Positions 23,794 to 46,930 of a stretch of DNA of 64,000 bases are shown here, piece after piece. The stretch is from Hirudinaria manillensis. Lineage: Eukaryota > Annelida > Clitellata > Hirudinida > Hirudinidae. The stretch is taken from positions 3,155,001 to 3,219,000 of the forward strand of contig CM067531.1 in assembly GCA_034509925.1 (NCBI GenBank). Reading direction: 5' to 3'. The notes below the pieces were generated by a model. The model was not told where the DNA came from and ran no database searches. It worked only from the letters and a program-made list of their open reading frames with translations. The translations under genes were made by a program, and so were the position numbers. Numbering within the stretch: position 1 is the first letter of the stretch; every line of letters starts with the position of its first letter.

Positions 23794-26700
23794 ATCTGAG
23801 TAGAAACCGACAGATTAATCAGTGCGTTCCTCGACTGTTAAGGGCAATTGCGGGCGACCTCAATGAAAAGCGCAGAACTCTAAAGCAGAGAAGCGTTTCG
23901 GATCACTCGAGGAAGCCACGTTTCTTGAATTCGAAGCTTCAAAAGAATGACAAAGACAAAGCATTCAACCTCAAAATATTCGAGACAAAATCTCGCCTGT
24001 GTCCAACTATCAATCATAATTACGCGTCTCAGGCTAAAATTCCAGCAGTTGGACGTTGTCGGTGTAACTCCTGGTTGTAATACTGTTGTTCTCGTCCTCT
24101 TCGTCGTCGTCGTCGTCGTAGTCGTCGTTGTTGTTGCTGAGAAGAGAGGAGAAAGAGAATAAAACTTCCAATCTCAGTCAATCCTAGGCGAATGTTTGCG
24201 AAAAGGACACGTGAAATTACTTAGGGAAAGAATGTGAACTTCTGTAGTAACCCGCTGGTTGAATCCTTCATTTTAATTGGAGCGGCAGGATCCTTGTTGC
24301 CGAGATTATCACGCGTGGAGATGTTCAGTGACGGAAGATTTCTCCATTCGATTGAAATTCAATTGCCCAATTTGAAACACCTTTCCTAGAAGACAAATCG
24401 ACTTTCTCGATAATAAACTACAACGACCAAAAAGAGAGAGAGAGACGAAAACGGCGACGACAAGAGCAAGAAACTCTCTTCTCCATCATCGCAGATTTCA
24501 CTGTCTCGAGGCAAATTAGTCGTCGGGAAAATAAAAAGCAGCAAAGGAGGAAAAAACTAAACGTGGGAGTTCGCATGCGAAAAGCCACTCATTCCTAAAA
24601 GAGTCTTCGAAGGACTCCGCTTAAATTTGACTGCACGTGTTGGTGACGTCGGATGGAAATAGAAAACAAGTCTTTAAAAGAAGAACGAACGAAAAGGGGA
24701 AGGCACATTTCACTGGTCGTAGGTTTATTTATGGTCTTCCTAGCAGACATGCACGCTCTTATTTAGTAAACGCTAGAGCGTCCGGCGCTAAATCATGAGC
24801 GCCATTATCGCATCACGTCTCTCATTGTCAACAATCCTCGTACCGTTCTAGCGTTATTTCATGTTTCTGACCCGACTAGTGCTCTTTAGTGTCCGTCGGA
24901 ATAAATGCCAAAGACGTCAAAGTCAACCCGCGGTGTCAGTGGCTGCTTTCCACGGTGCATCCATGGATTTGAGAACGATTCCAGAGATTCATAGGCGTCC
25001 GTCGTCATCGGCGATTCTCTTCTGAGGGGGAGATACCGTCAGCTTCCCAATGGAAAGTTATCCTATACGCAAACAGGCGCATCAACTGTGTCAGCAACGA
25101 GCAAGGATGACTCGCAACCCAATAAATCCTGGGCCATCGAAGCTATTAGACCGTGCTTATCGTTCCCTTGCAGCATGCACGCGCACCACTACGTGAGACA
25201 TTCGCGAAAAGGAGGCGTCGAGTGAAGAGAGAAGAAGAAGAAAAAAACAGAAGGAGGAGGAAAATTGCCTTCCAAAGAATCCACATCGCATGACATTTGC
25301 ACACATTAAAGACTTGGCAGTCTCTGTTGCGCTCGAGCATGGAGGCTGCTCCAGGAAATATAGTCCCCTGGGTTATGATGGCGGAGTAACATCCTTGAAT
25401 TGACAACATTTGTAGGGAGCCATTTGCCAGAACAGCGAGTGCCATAAAAATGCGTTCCATTAAACGCGCGAGCGTCCATAAAACCGCATAGTCGAAGTTT
25501 TATATAAGCAATGTCCCAAACGCCTGCGTGATTGCAAGTGTTGGCGGTTATTTCTCCGGCGGAAGCGTTGCTCTTTTATGGGCATCTTGCAATATAAAAA
25601 AAAGTAGGAAGAAGGGGAATAGGGCACGTCCCCAACAGAATCAACAGCTTTGGAAAGCTCATCAGATTCGGATTTCCATGCAAATCCAGTTTTTTTCTTT
25701 TTTGCCGTCACCAATAACTGGAGAGCGAGCATGCCAGAGTTCAACTCTGAGAACGAAAAGTGGAAAGATTTCCCTCCGATACGCTAGTCTGGTTCACAGC
25801 CCGCAGATGGATGACCCCTGTCCAGCAAGCGGCCCTTATCCCCTAACCGCGATCGACACTTCTGGCATAGAAATGACTCCCGAACAAACTGTTTGCCTGT
25901 CAAGGGCCCAGCGCAAGGGTGCAGCAAAAGTTTGCCTATCTTTATTGACCCTGGCGTCCGCTCGCGATGGTCCGAGAATGTTTTTCGAATGGCACGGGGG
26001 GAGACGAGTCACGTTGTCAGGTTTTGTGACGCGACGCTGGTGCTTCGATCGTGCATTCGACGCTTTTATTTCGTTTGTCAAAAAAAAACGTCAACACTTA
26101 TTCGAGAGAATATTAAATTATTATATTTAAAAAAATAATAATAGAACAAAGATTTAAAATAGAAGATGCAATTAAGCAAAACGAGGTGTCGCACGAGATT
26201 CAAATGTGAACGACAACGTCTTTTGTTCCTCTCACCTCATGATTGAAGATTTTAATCCTCAGAAATATTTATTTCTTCTTTTTTTTAAGGGGAAAAAAAG
26301 CCAACCAATTAAAAAATTATACTAAAAAAATACGAGCAAAAAAATCGCTAAACAAGTCCATAATCCGTGACGCTAAGGTGTCCCTCGGTCTGACCGCGGC
26401 TCGCAGATCTGAGAAGCAGACGAGAAATGAATGTCGAGAAGTGAAGTCCTGCAGCACCTTATATAGTCTCGCATTTCGAATTTGAAAATGCTCGCTAAGG
26501 TTGCTCGTTCATTTGGCGAGGAAGGCGGATGAATTGTTTTGAACGGCTTGGGAAAGCGTGAGAGGAGTGGAGGCGCGCAGTGGGCGATGTGGCGATGTTC
26601 GCCGAGAGAAAAATGCCATCTCACCGACCTACCCCGGTTCGGTTGAGGGGGCAGAATTCCCCCGAGGGTAAGGCAAAGACCCGATGCCTATCGTCTCGTC

Positions 26701-29700
26701 ACTTTTCGGACGAGTAATTCTCAGGATTCTTCGAATTTCGCCCAGCGCCGCTGGTCGTCGACAGGCCATTGCGACCGACGACGACGAGAGAAGTCGACGA
26801 ATTTCGCAAGCCTGCGTTTCAAGAAGCTCCGACAATAGAAGCAATTTAATGACGAATTGAAAAGTCCGAGGGTGGGACGCGTTTCACGGCGCGATATCTT
26901 CGCCGGCTCCGCGTGTGACAGCGCCGGGGTCTCATATATTCGAGCTCGCCCGCGGACCGAACAATAGGAATGCACGAACCGTTAGTAGGAAAAGAAGGAT
27001 GGAAAAAATATAACGCTCTCCCAACCGCTCGAGGAAAGCTGAGCTCGTTTTAACGAGGCGTCTGCGAATTTGTTCACTTTTAATGACTGGCGACTTTTCT
27101 CCGAAGAAATGTCTTCGCTTTGGAGGGCCAATGGTCGTACGTCAGCGCTGGGAGTAAAAAATATTTTGAACAAATTGCTTCGGCTCTCGGCCCATTCACT
27201 CCTTCTCGTGATGGCCTGTTGAAGCTTTTGTTCGGTGTCTTCCGCGTGCATTTCCTAAATCATCTTTGGCTCGCTCATTCTTTCATTCATTCATTCATTC
27301 CTTCGTTCATTCTTTCCCAGATGATGATGATGATGATGATGATGGTGATGGTGATGGATATGGGTTGGAGGTCTTGGAGTTGTTGCCCGGGAGTGGCGCA
27401 GGTGGAGTCGTGCATTTCTCCACTTCCGGTGGATAGAGTTCTTCTGGAAAAGAAGAAATTCTTCCAATCAATCGGATGATCAATGGAAAGTCATTTGTCT
27501 GCTCGTTTTTGTTGCGAACTTCCGAATGTGCGAGTGCGAGAATGCGGAGAAAATTAAGATAAAAATGGTCGCCAACACTCCGTCTGATTTGTGACGGCTT
27601 TCTTTTCCTCGCGGAAAGAAGGAGGAGGAACAACTCGAAGAAGAAGAAGAAGAGGGGAAAAGGAGAGACAGGATGAGGGAGAGAGAGAGAGAGAGTTTCT
27701 CGTGTTGACGTGATGACGAACGCACGGGCGGTGCACACGTATACAATCTGGTGGCTTGCTGAAGTGTAAATGGAGAGGCGAGTCGAGCGGCGGCACTACT
27801 AGTAGTCAGGGCGTTCAACACTTACTAATAACCTCCCTTTAACGGAACCGACTCTAAACCGTATCAGACGCAAAGCATTGAGGCTATAAATTTCTCCCAA
27901 TTACATGGAAAGATGCTTTAAATGCCTATCATTTCCGAGTTCCTCGTAAGTTTCACCGACGGCTCCTCCTCCTCCTCATCGTCCTCCTCCTCATCACCAT
28001 CATCCGGCCACCAGTGGACCCATCGTACCCTTCTCTTTCGTGTCTTGACACGACACAGGATCGAGTTACTCAACGTCTAGCACGCAACCCGTTCAAACAG
28101 CTCCCGTCGACTTGTCCGATTGTTTCGTTTGACTTTTTCGAGGCGCGAGATTTTTCGATTTTTTTTCTCCAAGCTCTGTTTTTCTTCACGCCAAAAGTAA
28201 AAAAAAAGCAAAAAAAACAACAACAACAACATCAAACTTTCGGACCGAAAAATTTTTTATTGCAGTGGCATTGCACCCTCCTGCCACCCATGCCTCTTCC
28301 AGGCGAAGCAATATGAGTTGGTGCTAGATCCGGACGGAAAGGCGGAGTATTTTCACCCCTATTTCGGCTCGAAAAAAAAAGACTGGAAAAGAAAGTCACA
28401 AGATGGGATTTCTTTTCCATTGGTAAATCTTCTTACCGTAAAAGTTTGATCGTGAAATTGTTTGATTTTCAATGCCATTTTGTTGCTTATTACAACAGGT
28501 AGTTTATGACAGTCTTTCTAAGTTTCAAGAATGGCATGTCTTCGAGAGTCTAAGACTGTGGGAGTCTGAATTGAACCAACCAGAACAATCGCTGGAAAGT
28601 ACTCTAGGAGGCGAGGCGAAAAGATTTGGACAGGAGACGTGAACATCCTAATGAAAACGCACCGGCGAATTCCCGATAAGTCACGCGTGAAGCAGACCGT
28701 TAATCCCTGAAACGAAATTGCTCGAGTTTATTGCAGGAAGGACTCGTTATTTTCGAACGCGCATAGGAACGAAGGTTTAGACTTCCCTAACCTGGACACC
28801 CTCTGCTATTGATGTGTTGTTTGGTAATGAAGGATCCATTAAAGGGGTTAACCCGATGGGCTGATTTTAGGGTTTGCTGTAGGATATAGGTATGATAGGT
28901 ATGCCATGGGCAGATCTGCAATACTTTAGCAGGAAGTGGCACATATTGGAAGCTAAACTAGTAAATCACTAGCCGTGATAGACCACGGGCTCTCTCCCGG
29001 CTCTCCTAAATCCTCCAGAGGGTGTAAGCCAGAGTAGTGCCTGTACGACCAGATCGTCTAAAGACAAGTTACCGTGTGATGATGAAGTAGCCTCCAACAT
29101 GTGAATGAATGCCCACTTTTCAACCCCATGGAAGAAAACATAGGCAGAGATTGGATGAATATCGTCTCTGTGTGGTACTTTCAGACCAGGGCCGTGATTG
29201 CAACGGGGGCACAATTTGTTTGTAGCGATGCAGACTGTAATTGATAGGTTTTCTTGGCCTTTTATTTTGAATTTCTTCTCCCAATCCGAGCCATTTGAAG
29301 TCTTGGCTGACGTTTGTTTCATTTCTACATTAATTTGATTAAATTACATCTAATTACTTGCTCAATTGAGTCTTCTTTTCATGGACTCAATTATCCAAAT
29401 AAAGAGCTCTCATTTCTCTCGCCGGGCGATTATTAAGGTTTCAACCGTTTCGTACTTTTTTCTTTTTTTTTTTACAGAGACTTGTGTCTGTGCAAAGTCT
29501 CCCGATTTCAGCGAACGTTCACTTGTCGGCAGAGAATGTTTTGATATTTACAAGTAATAATAAGCTATAAATATGCAACCCTCATTCGCGTGCGATCTCT
29601 AATTACTTTCTCTCTGCGTCGCTTTGTTGCCTTGTGTCGTAATTATATTTTTGCATATTTTTATAGATCCCCTTCGTTATAGTCATTAGGTGAACTTAAT

Positions 29701-32700
29701 AGTTGATAATAATAACAAAAAAAAAACAATATTCCGAAGAAATCATTTATTTGATTGATAAACATTAATTTAACAGTCTAAATTAATCCGTACAAGGACC
29801 ACAATTTCACCTAACGCTGTTGTATCAGACTTTTAAAGTCTTTGGACAACTGTTTAGTATTTAAAACTAAATCCTACATCAACGTGCGGATCCATGAAAC
29901 TGATTGAACTTAGATATGATGGAGAATGTTTTCGTCAACACTCGTCTTGTAGGCAACACAACGCAATGCACTTAATAACAATGGATGATAACCAAAAGCG
30001 AAACCGAATAAAAAAATTTTTACAACGAAATACCACTCCTTACGCATTTTCCTTTGTCACAGATGCAATACAAAACTATCAGTAACTCTGTCTCCTCCAT
30101 ACCCCCAAGTGAAATGACTCCATCAGAAGCAATACCTGCTTTGGAAAGTTGGCATTTTCTCCCGGAGAGGTGGCGCTGGAGATCCGGGAATGAGTTCGCG
30201 TGGCTCTGTTGGGAATCTTACTAGTGATTAATTGGCCTTCAGTCCAATAATGAACGGCGCGAAGAGACGTCAAACTGGCAGGCAACAAAAAGCCAACATC
30301 ACGAAGAAACAAAGGAGAAAAAGCTTTCTGGAGCGCACAGGAAAGCAAAAAAAAGGAGAAAAGGCTGAAATAGGTTTCTCAGACGTGTGATGTATTATAG
30401 CGCAGTGTGGCTCTGATGAGAAACAGCAATTGGTAAGTTTCGGGCGACGATCCTGAACGAGATGGTTTCATTCGTTCCTCCATCGAACCCTCGTTCACTC
30501 CTCCGGATCTCGATGCAGGTGATCCACACTTTCTTTTCCTGCTAGGCACGTGCAAAATCCAAGCCAGCAACAGTCCACCCGCGTCAAAGCATCCGGGGCA
30601 AACACCTAGCGGATCGTTTAACCTCGACGAGCTCCTATTTCTCGATTATCAAAACACCGTTCCTAGAACCACTTGTTGCATTTCAATCACGGCCCACTGG
30701 CAGTCGTCTGAAAACTGATGATGTTTTGCGATGCGCCCGTCAGCGTGGGTTGTTTTCGACGAATCCGAGCACGCACCGGGTTGAGATATCCAGGAGAGGA
30801 GAGCAGTTGCGGTTCTCGGACGCACGGAGCGTTTCCATGGCGTCTGGGGGACGTGAAGACGACTGGTGGATTCGGGTGGGGAACTTGATCTTTCGTGTCA
30901 GCTGCTGCGAGACCGAGGAAAAGGGCATCTCATGCTGGAACATCTCTGAAGATCTCCTTCTTTCATTTCTTTTCCTTCAACTTTTTTTCCATTTTCCAGT
31001 CCTCACGTTCAATCTTGTAAAATGAGAAATTTTAATTCAATCCACGTCCTCCTAATTTGTTTGCTTTCGTGACGAAAGACTTCAACCCGACTCCAGTTCG
31101 GGAGAGCGTCAAGAATTTCACCGCTGAATACCAACTTCCTGTAGGAGCGCATGTCAACAGAATTTTGACAAATATAATTCGATCAAATTCTGCAATCAAA
31201 ATCAATCAAAAACAAATATTTTAAATTAGGCTAGCATTTTTTAACTAGAAACTAGAAATAATTGGTATAATTTTTTTTTTCATTTCCAAAAGATAATTAT
31301 CCCGTATCCCGTGAATGTATGGCATCAGTGGTTGGAAAGATTGAATGCATTATGAAAGATGAAGACAGGTGCAGTTGCTTCGTGATACTCTCAGAGGTTG
31401 TAACGTTTGATTCCGACCTGTGATTGTTATGATTTCTCCAATGCTGCTTTCTCCATTCCTAAATTCCACACGGGATGTGTTTATATCCTCGACGACAACG
31501 GCAACAAAAACAACAACAACAGCGACTGCAACAAGTTCTAAAAACATTTTCCTTTACGATGCAATCTCAACTTTCAACTTGGATTGACGGAGCGAAACAC
31601 CTGACACTGTCTGCCGATGAAGACGTGCGTAATTGGAACTAATGTGTCAGAGAATCTCCAAGTCCACTCCTTGCTGTCACGTGATTCAATCTTCCTCGCG
31701 CATGCGTCGTTCTCTCGTCCGAGCACTTGCATGGTTTTCAAGTGATGTGGTGGAGACAGAATTAGTTACAAGCAAAGCTACTTTAACTAATTAAATAGTA
31801 AATTATCCTGTCGCAGTGAATATCAATTTATTATTCTGTCTTATTACGTAGAATCAAATTATAAAATATCTGGTTGTAATCATAAATGTAAGTCTCTCGT
31901 TTCCCTACCAAATTTCCTATTTTCTTTGACCTTGTAAATTAGAAATAAATAACGAATAAAACGAATTCGGGCAAATAAGCAAACGTATATCAACGTAGTC
32001 AGATGGATGGTTGCACGAATGGATGAATGGACGTAGCGATAGACAGACACACAGACAAACGGATGGGTTTCTAATTACGGGGGCATTAATTTCTGCCATG
32101 TAATCCGATACCGGTGTTCCAACTGGCAGAACGCAGAGGCGGTCCGAGGTGAAAATGAAGAGTTGAAAGTCGTTTTTCCAGCGAGAAAAAAAGAGAAGAT
32201 AAAAAGAAGACAAAAACGGAGAAAAGCTAGAAATAAAGGCCGGAGGAAAAAGGTAGAGATGTAGTGGCTCAGTGACAGTCGGTTCTGGGGGTTTGTGAAA
32301 CGTTGAAGGACTCCTGTCACTGTCGAAGCGTGAGGAGTGATGCGAAGGATTCAATCATGTTGTTCCTTATTTACGACTCCCTCTTTCATCTTCTCACGAG
32401 GTGTCTGCTTCCAAGTGTCTTTCAGCGGAGCGAGAGAAGCAGATTTTCGAACGTGGCTGGTAATTAGCTATTAACAGAGGACCAGGAATTGGCCAACTAT
32501 TGGTTTGGAGATTTTTTTTTTGGGGTTATCAATTGTGAGATGTTAAGCATGCTTACTCCACATTAGCGTTTAACTTATCGGTTAACGCACTTTGAATGCA
32601 TCAGTCCCATTCACGAGCAAGTCTATTAAATAGTTATCCGTGTGTCCAAAGCTAAGGCTTAACCCTGCCCATACATGCTATCCATTTCTATCCCTATTCG

Positions 32701-33692
32701 TCTATTATATATTTCGATAGTATCTCTGGAACCTGCAATAACAGTTTCAGTTTTGTCTCAATAATCTCAACATACGAAACATATCGGAGGCGCAACATAA
32801 ATGTTCGTGCTAAACGACCAGGAAGTTCACCTTATGGATTCATCATTTCACATTACCTTGATTGGACGATTGAACGATTGTTGTTGTTGTTGCTGGTTAA
32901 TCAAAACGGAAAGAAACCATAGAGATAAAAACACAAAAAACAAGGGAACCACAAAAGAAAATATGCATTTTCTTTACTCCAACAACGAAGATTATAAGCA
33001 AAAGACGAGCAGGGTTATCGATTGTGGATGGTTAAGAGTAGACACTCTTGGTAAGTTTGGTTTTTTTTCCATCCTATTGAGAATTTTTGCTCGTGAAATT
33101 TGTGACGCATGACGTTTTGGCATTTGGCAATCAAAGGAAGTTGGTATCCTGGTTCGGTAAAGAGCCCGGTTGCTGTGGGTGCAATGCCGTCGGTCAGAGA
33201 CGCAATAAAGAAAGCATTGACGGATGCGAGACTCGGCGTTCTTAGGAAGCCGAGCGTGCAAATGCGCAGATACGGCGTTCATTCGCTCCTAGTGGTCGTC
33301 GACGACGACGACGACGCTCAGATTCGTCTTTGTTTGCCGAGCCTGGATGAGGTTTCGGAAACAATCCTGGCTCCTGTCTCTGAACATTTGTTTTCATCGC
33401 CTCCGCTCGTGACAACTCCGCACCGCAAATGACCGTTCGTTCGTTCCACCCACCCATCCACACACCCTTCCACACACCCATCCACCAACCCATCCATCCA
33501 TTCACCTCTCATTCGAAAGCGTTCGCGTGGAGTGAAAAAAAGGAAATGCTCTTCTGGAGCATAATGTGTGCATTTCTAAGCGAGGATTACTCAAATCGAG
33601 TCTGGAATTAAGCAAACGCAGCAAATGATGATTGCTCTTTAATCGGGATGAAAGTTTGTTTTTAAAGGAAATTCTCCTCTAATTGACTGGCT
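23794..33692. other. Long region upstream of the zinc-finger gene without recognisable coding sequence
   Basis: Nearly 10 kb between the zinc-finger start codon and the urocanase stop codon. From about 24.6 to 28.1 kb it is clearly richer in G+C and CpG than the surroundings, and it has (GA)n runs near 24.43 and 27.68 kb, GATGAT repeats at 27.32 kb and a CTCCTC block at 27.97 kb. TATATAA-like motifs occur (for example near 25,500). Likely contents are 5' noncoding exons, promoter and enhancers of the zinc-finger gene, but no element can be named. A minus-strand 117-codon open frame at 28,969-29,322 is unrecognised. Confidence 0.45.
33437..33503. repeat. CCATCCA/CCACACA-rich imperfect repeat
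   Basis: Degenerate CCA-based repeat just downstream of the urocanase stop codon; it reads as TGGATGGG/TGTGTGG on the other strand. Confidence 0.75.
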
Positions 33693-43114
<9,422 letters not shown>

Positions 43115-44842
43115 TGTCTGAAAATGGTTTTATGAAATTCGCATGAATTTGAAGCGTGATAAATACAATTTATTAATTTTCAAAGCGTACCTATGCGAGA
43201 TAACTTACGCTTGACACCGATACGTTTGTTAAGCGATTGAGTGGAGTCTTTTTATAAGCAGGTTCGAAGGCCAAAGGACTTTGTAATTTCGTCAACATGC
43301 TTTTGTTTGTGGAGCCCGTGCCTGCTCTGATGGATTGCGCGGTTTTAAACATGTCTCGCTTTCTGAGTCTTGGATACCAGCAATTACGCTTAATTGGATT
43401 AAATGCTTAATTAGTTAATTAATAACGTCACTTCTTTCAAGGACACAGCGCTAACGTCCAACAACATAGAACACACCACGAATTCCTTTAGTGTCCCAAA
43501 TATCCAATTATTATTTTGGAGACTCGCCCAATAGTAATTTAATAAGTAATATAAAATCAAAATATTTAATTAGACAAAATATTATCTAATTACCCACATT
43601 TTCAAACCATTGAAAGAATTATACAACATATTTTTTTTTTTAAATCAGCTGAAAAAATCATCATGAATGTCTCAGAAAATAAAAGCAATAAATGATCTCA
43701 GATTATTTCATATTACTAAACTTTCTAGAACAAAAAGAGAATCAATTATGAAGACCAATGGGTTTGGTGATATAAATCAAATTTATTAAATGGCAATTGA
43801 ATAATAATAATAATAACATATTTTAATAAAATGTCATCAAAATGCAAACAGACACGTACAACTCGGCTTGAGGGAAACCCAGAACATAGGTTAGGGGTTA
43901 GGATTCGTGACAAATTTTAACAAATCTTTGATCAGAAACATGAGCCGATCCATTTATAATTTCACAAGAATCAAAAACATTTTGAGTGATTATTTAATTA
44001 AATCATGATTCTTGGGAATTAAAATCAGCTTTTTAAAAACTGCACCCCCCGACCTCCGAGAAATCCGAGCCGAGCCGAACTCCCTCCATAAAGACGACAG
44101 ATCATTGAAACAAAACAGTAATAAAATCGCACAAATAGTCACAAAGTAGACCACGAAATGTTTCAGAAACTGCAAAGAACAGGCAATCATCTCAGGACAA
44201 TCTCTAGAAAGACAAAGTTAATAATCTGCAGCTAAATAGAATTACTTTGAAGTGAGTTGGAGATGAGCTAAATGAGATTTTGTAATAATATATAAAAAGT
44301 GTATAATAAAATGAATATTTTTTTATTGAACAAAAATGAGTACTGGACTTGAAAAACAAAAGATGCTGAATGTGCTTGGAAAATAATGATTCCTTTATAA
44401 TGTCATAAATTTTATTTATTTATTTATTTAATTTATTTTTTATTAATTATTATTTTTTTTTACATTTCATGGATTCATGAAACAACATTAAAATAAGTTC
44501 AGTTCAGGTAAATTAGTCCAAGCACAGTCACGAACATCCCTTTGATGCTTCAAATAAAACTCCTTAGAATTAAAAACTTGATGACAGAAAGTAAATAAAT
44601 AAATAAGGCATTCAAAATAAGATAAAAAAATATTGTGCCAACTTTAAAATTAGGAAGCAATTTTTTTTAAATCACCAATTTTACAAAACAAACTCATGAG
44701 CAAAATAAATAAAATTGATTAAAAAAAGCTTCATTAAAAGTTAAAATCATGAAAATCTTAGAAATATTGCAAATGGGAAAACAGGATCCAGAGTCTGGAC
44801 CTCCGAACCGATCTCACGAGACGTGGGTCGCGACCCGATCCT
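43115..44842. other. Region between the urocanase and membrane-protein genes
   Basis: AT-rich, with poly-T/TTTATT stretches at 44.40-44.46 kb that could carry the polyadenylation signal of the gene to the right. Apart from the candidate small exon at 43,990-44,190 I see nothing coding. Confidence 0.45.
43990..44190 (-). CDS. Candidate small membrane-protein ORF or terminal exon (66 codons)
   Basis: Reads MIACSLQFLKHF, then a hydrophobic stretch (VVYFVTICAILLLFCF) and a basic tail ending LIPKNHDLIK. A plausible acceptor (TTCTTTGCAG) lies inside it, so it may instead be a last exon starting FLKHFVVYF. The segment is GC-richer than its flanks, which fits coding sequence. No family is recognised and no partner exon is identified. 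Confidence 0.3.
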   Translation of the reverse strand: MIACSLQFLKHFVVYFVTICAILLLFCFNDLSSLWREFGSARISRRSGGAVFKKLILIPKNHDLIK

Positions 44843-46376
44843 TCAAACCCTCGCCACCTTCTCGTCCGTCGACTTCTTGAGCAGCTCCTCGCGGTCAGGG
44901 TTGGGGGTCGAAACGCTCAGGGTGGTCGCCCTCTTGATCCGACGCCTGAGCTTGAACTTCGAAGTCAACTCGGCCGTGGCGCAGGCAGCCACGAGCAGAA
45001 GCGTCACTACCGCAGCAATGGATATCTTCACCAAGTCGCCGTAAAACTCGGCTGATAAAGTGAAGACCGTGTTATTCAACTGGTTATTAGTTAGGGCGAC
45101 TATTTCCACTTTTCAGGTTTGTTAGAAATAAATTTAAAGAAAAACTCTTCTAAATAGGTATTTTATAGAAATAAAATAAATCAAAAACTGTCATAATAAC
45201 AATAATAGTTATTATTATGTAATTATTTTATTATTACTACTATTATTATTACCACTTAAAATCTATTGAATAAATAAAGGGCTGATAAGAAAGTCTACAA
45301 TCATACTATTTTTTCTTTCTGTCTCCTCATCAAATTCTTCCATTGGCATCAAGGTTGGGCTGTAAGGCCATTCTCCTGCAAAATGAAGGTAAGCAATATG
45401 TTTCATCATATGAAAATAATAAATAAAAAAATAAATGTTATATTGTTAACACCATCATCATAATTATTATTAATACCACCACCATTGGTCAATCATCACT
45501 GTCATAGCCACATGAAAAGAAGTTGTATATCATGCTCTTTCTCATGACAAAATTTAACATTATGACTATTCAGCTTAATGATGATTTGAGCATTTTCAAC
45601 AAACAACTAGATGAGTGAAATCAAATGATGACTGAAGAATTGAGTACCTGTTCTATCTGCTGAGCAAGCGTATTCAAAATTCTTGACTCCAGAACTGTAC
45701 CTCTTCTTGATGTCAGGACAGAAGTGCATGTACATGACAAGACAAGTTCGAGCCTCGCTATATTTACTGGAAGGATGTTGCCAAGCAAGTTATTAGAAGT
45801 AGCTCGTAGCTAAATGTTAATGGCACATGTTTAGCTAAATTCATCAATTTTTTTATGATGTCAGATCTTAATTGAAACATGTGAAACATGTGTTGGTGCA
45901 CTAGTCCATATCAAAATGATCCTTAGAAACCTGCAAATGTGGTCCACCACAGAAAAATTCACTTGAGTTAAAATGTCAATGCCTTGGTCATAATATTCCT
46001 TGAAAGGTCTGAGACATTTTTCAACCTCTTTTGCTGTGGTCCTATCTTCACAATTGATGGTCAATGATGAGGCATTAAAGAAACCTAAGATGTTAAATAA
46101 TTTCATCAACGAAAATAGAATTCTGGCTTGTCAAGCCAAAGGACTTGGGTAACAAACGTCAAGGATTTCTAATTACATCATGAGGTACTAATGAGATAAC
46201 AAAAGTTAAATATGTTAATAATCTAAAACTTTCGCAGTAATCAAACCATTCATTCAATCACAAATTTGAAATAAATTAGCTATAATCATTAAATTGTTTC
46301 AAAAGGCGAATCGAAGAATAAACCTACTTAAAAACAAAACTTGTAATATGATCAAGAGCATCATATCAATGCTCAT
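44843..46376 (-). CDS. Unrecognised small secreted-ectodomain, single-pass membrane protein (5 exons)
   Basis: Exons: 46376-46328, 46084-45931, 45766-45648, 45375-45299 (or -45307), 45079-44843 (or from 45051). The two end choices give 211 or 199 aa, both in phase. Residues 1-20 form a signal peptide (MSIDMMLLIILQVLFLSFF). The ectodomain has six cysteines (INCED, EKCLRPF, HICR, RTCLVM, HFCPD, YACS), as in small disulfide-bonded domains. Near the C-terminus KISIAAVVTLLLVAACATAE is a transmembrane segment followed by the basic cytoplasmic tail KFKLRRRIKR and a Ser/Thr-containing end. Cleavage sites and topology are inferred. I do not recognise a family; spacing is loosely like nematode DUF19-type domains, but I would not assign it. 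It sits head-to-tail after KDM1B. Confidence 0.7.
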
Positions 46377-46930
46377 ATTTCCGTCATAATGAAATACCAA
46401 AAACAGCCTACAAAATAATATAGACAAAACTCGCACTGCGCTGTACCCCAAACCACAACAAAAATTGGATACTGCTATCAACTAAATACAGGATGCCAAT
46501 ACTTTGAGGATTCCCGGATATTTATGAACCCTTTTATGTAATTTCAAATTTTTATGATAATTTTATTTAAGGAATATCTAGATTTATCAAATTCTCAGAC
46601 TTTAAACTGTATATAAAGTGAGATTAAGTCGTTTAGCTCCGCTTTTATTTGCGATTCAAAACTTCAAATTGGGCAAAGCCAGACGCCTACTCGAGAAAAA
46701 TTACGTTGTTCCAAGGCATTATTAATTTGCCCCAATGCATCTAGCTGTCGAACAAAGTTAACAATAGACAAGTTAGAAGCAGTTTAATCATTTTTCGTCT
46801 CTAATCCCCAAATTTTTTTTGCACAGATACATAATTATAAAACTTCTATTTAAACAATAAACTGTTTTTAACTGTTCAGATTAAACAAAAGTGTCAGCAA
46901 TGGAAACAGTTCATGAAACATCGATCCCCT
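46377..46930. other. Short gap between KDM1B 3' end and the membrane-protein gene
   Basis: 554 bp that must contain the KDM1B 3' UTR and the promoter of the membrane-protein gene, both transcribed leftwards. TTTATT (AATAAA on the minus strand) at 46,644-46,649 is a possible KDM1B polyadenylation signal. Confidence 0.4.

Noticed and set aside
28969..29322. 117-codon minus-strand open frame with a CPRC motif
   Set aside because: Considered as a retroelement fragment; no reverse transcriptase, nuclease or full zinc-knuckle pattern could be seen, and no splice context.
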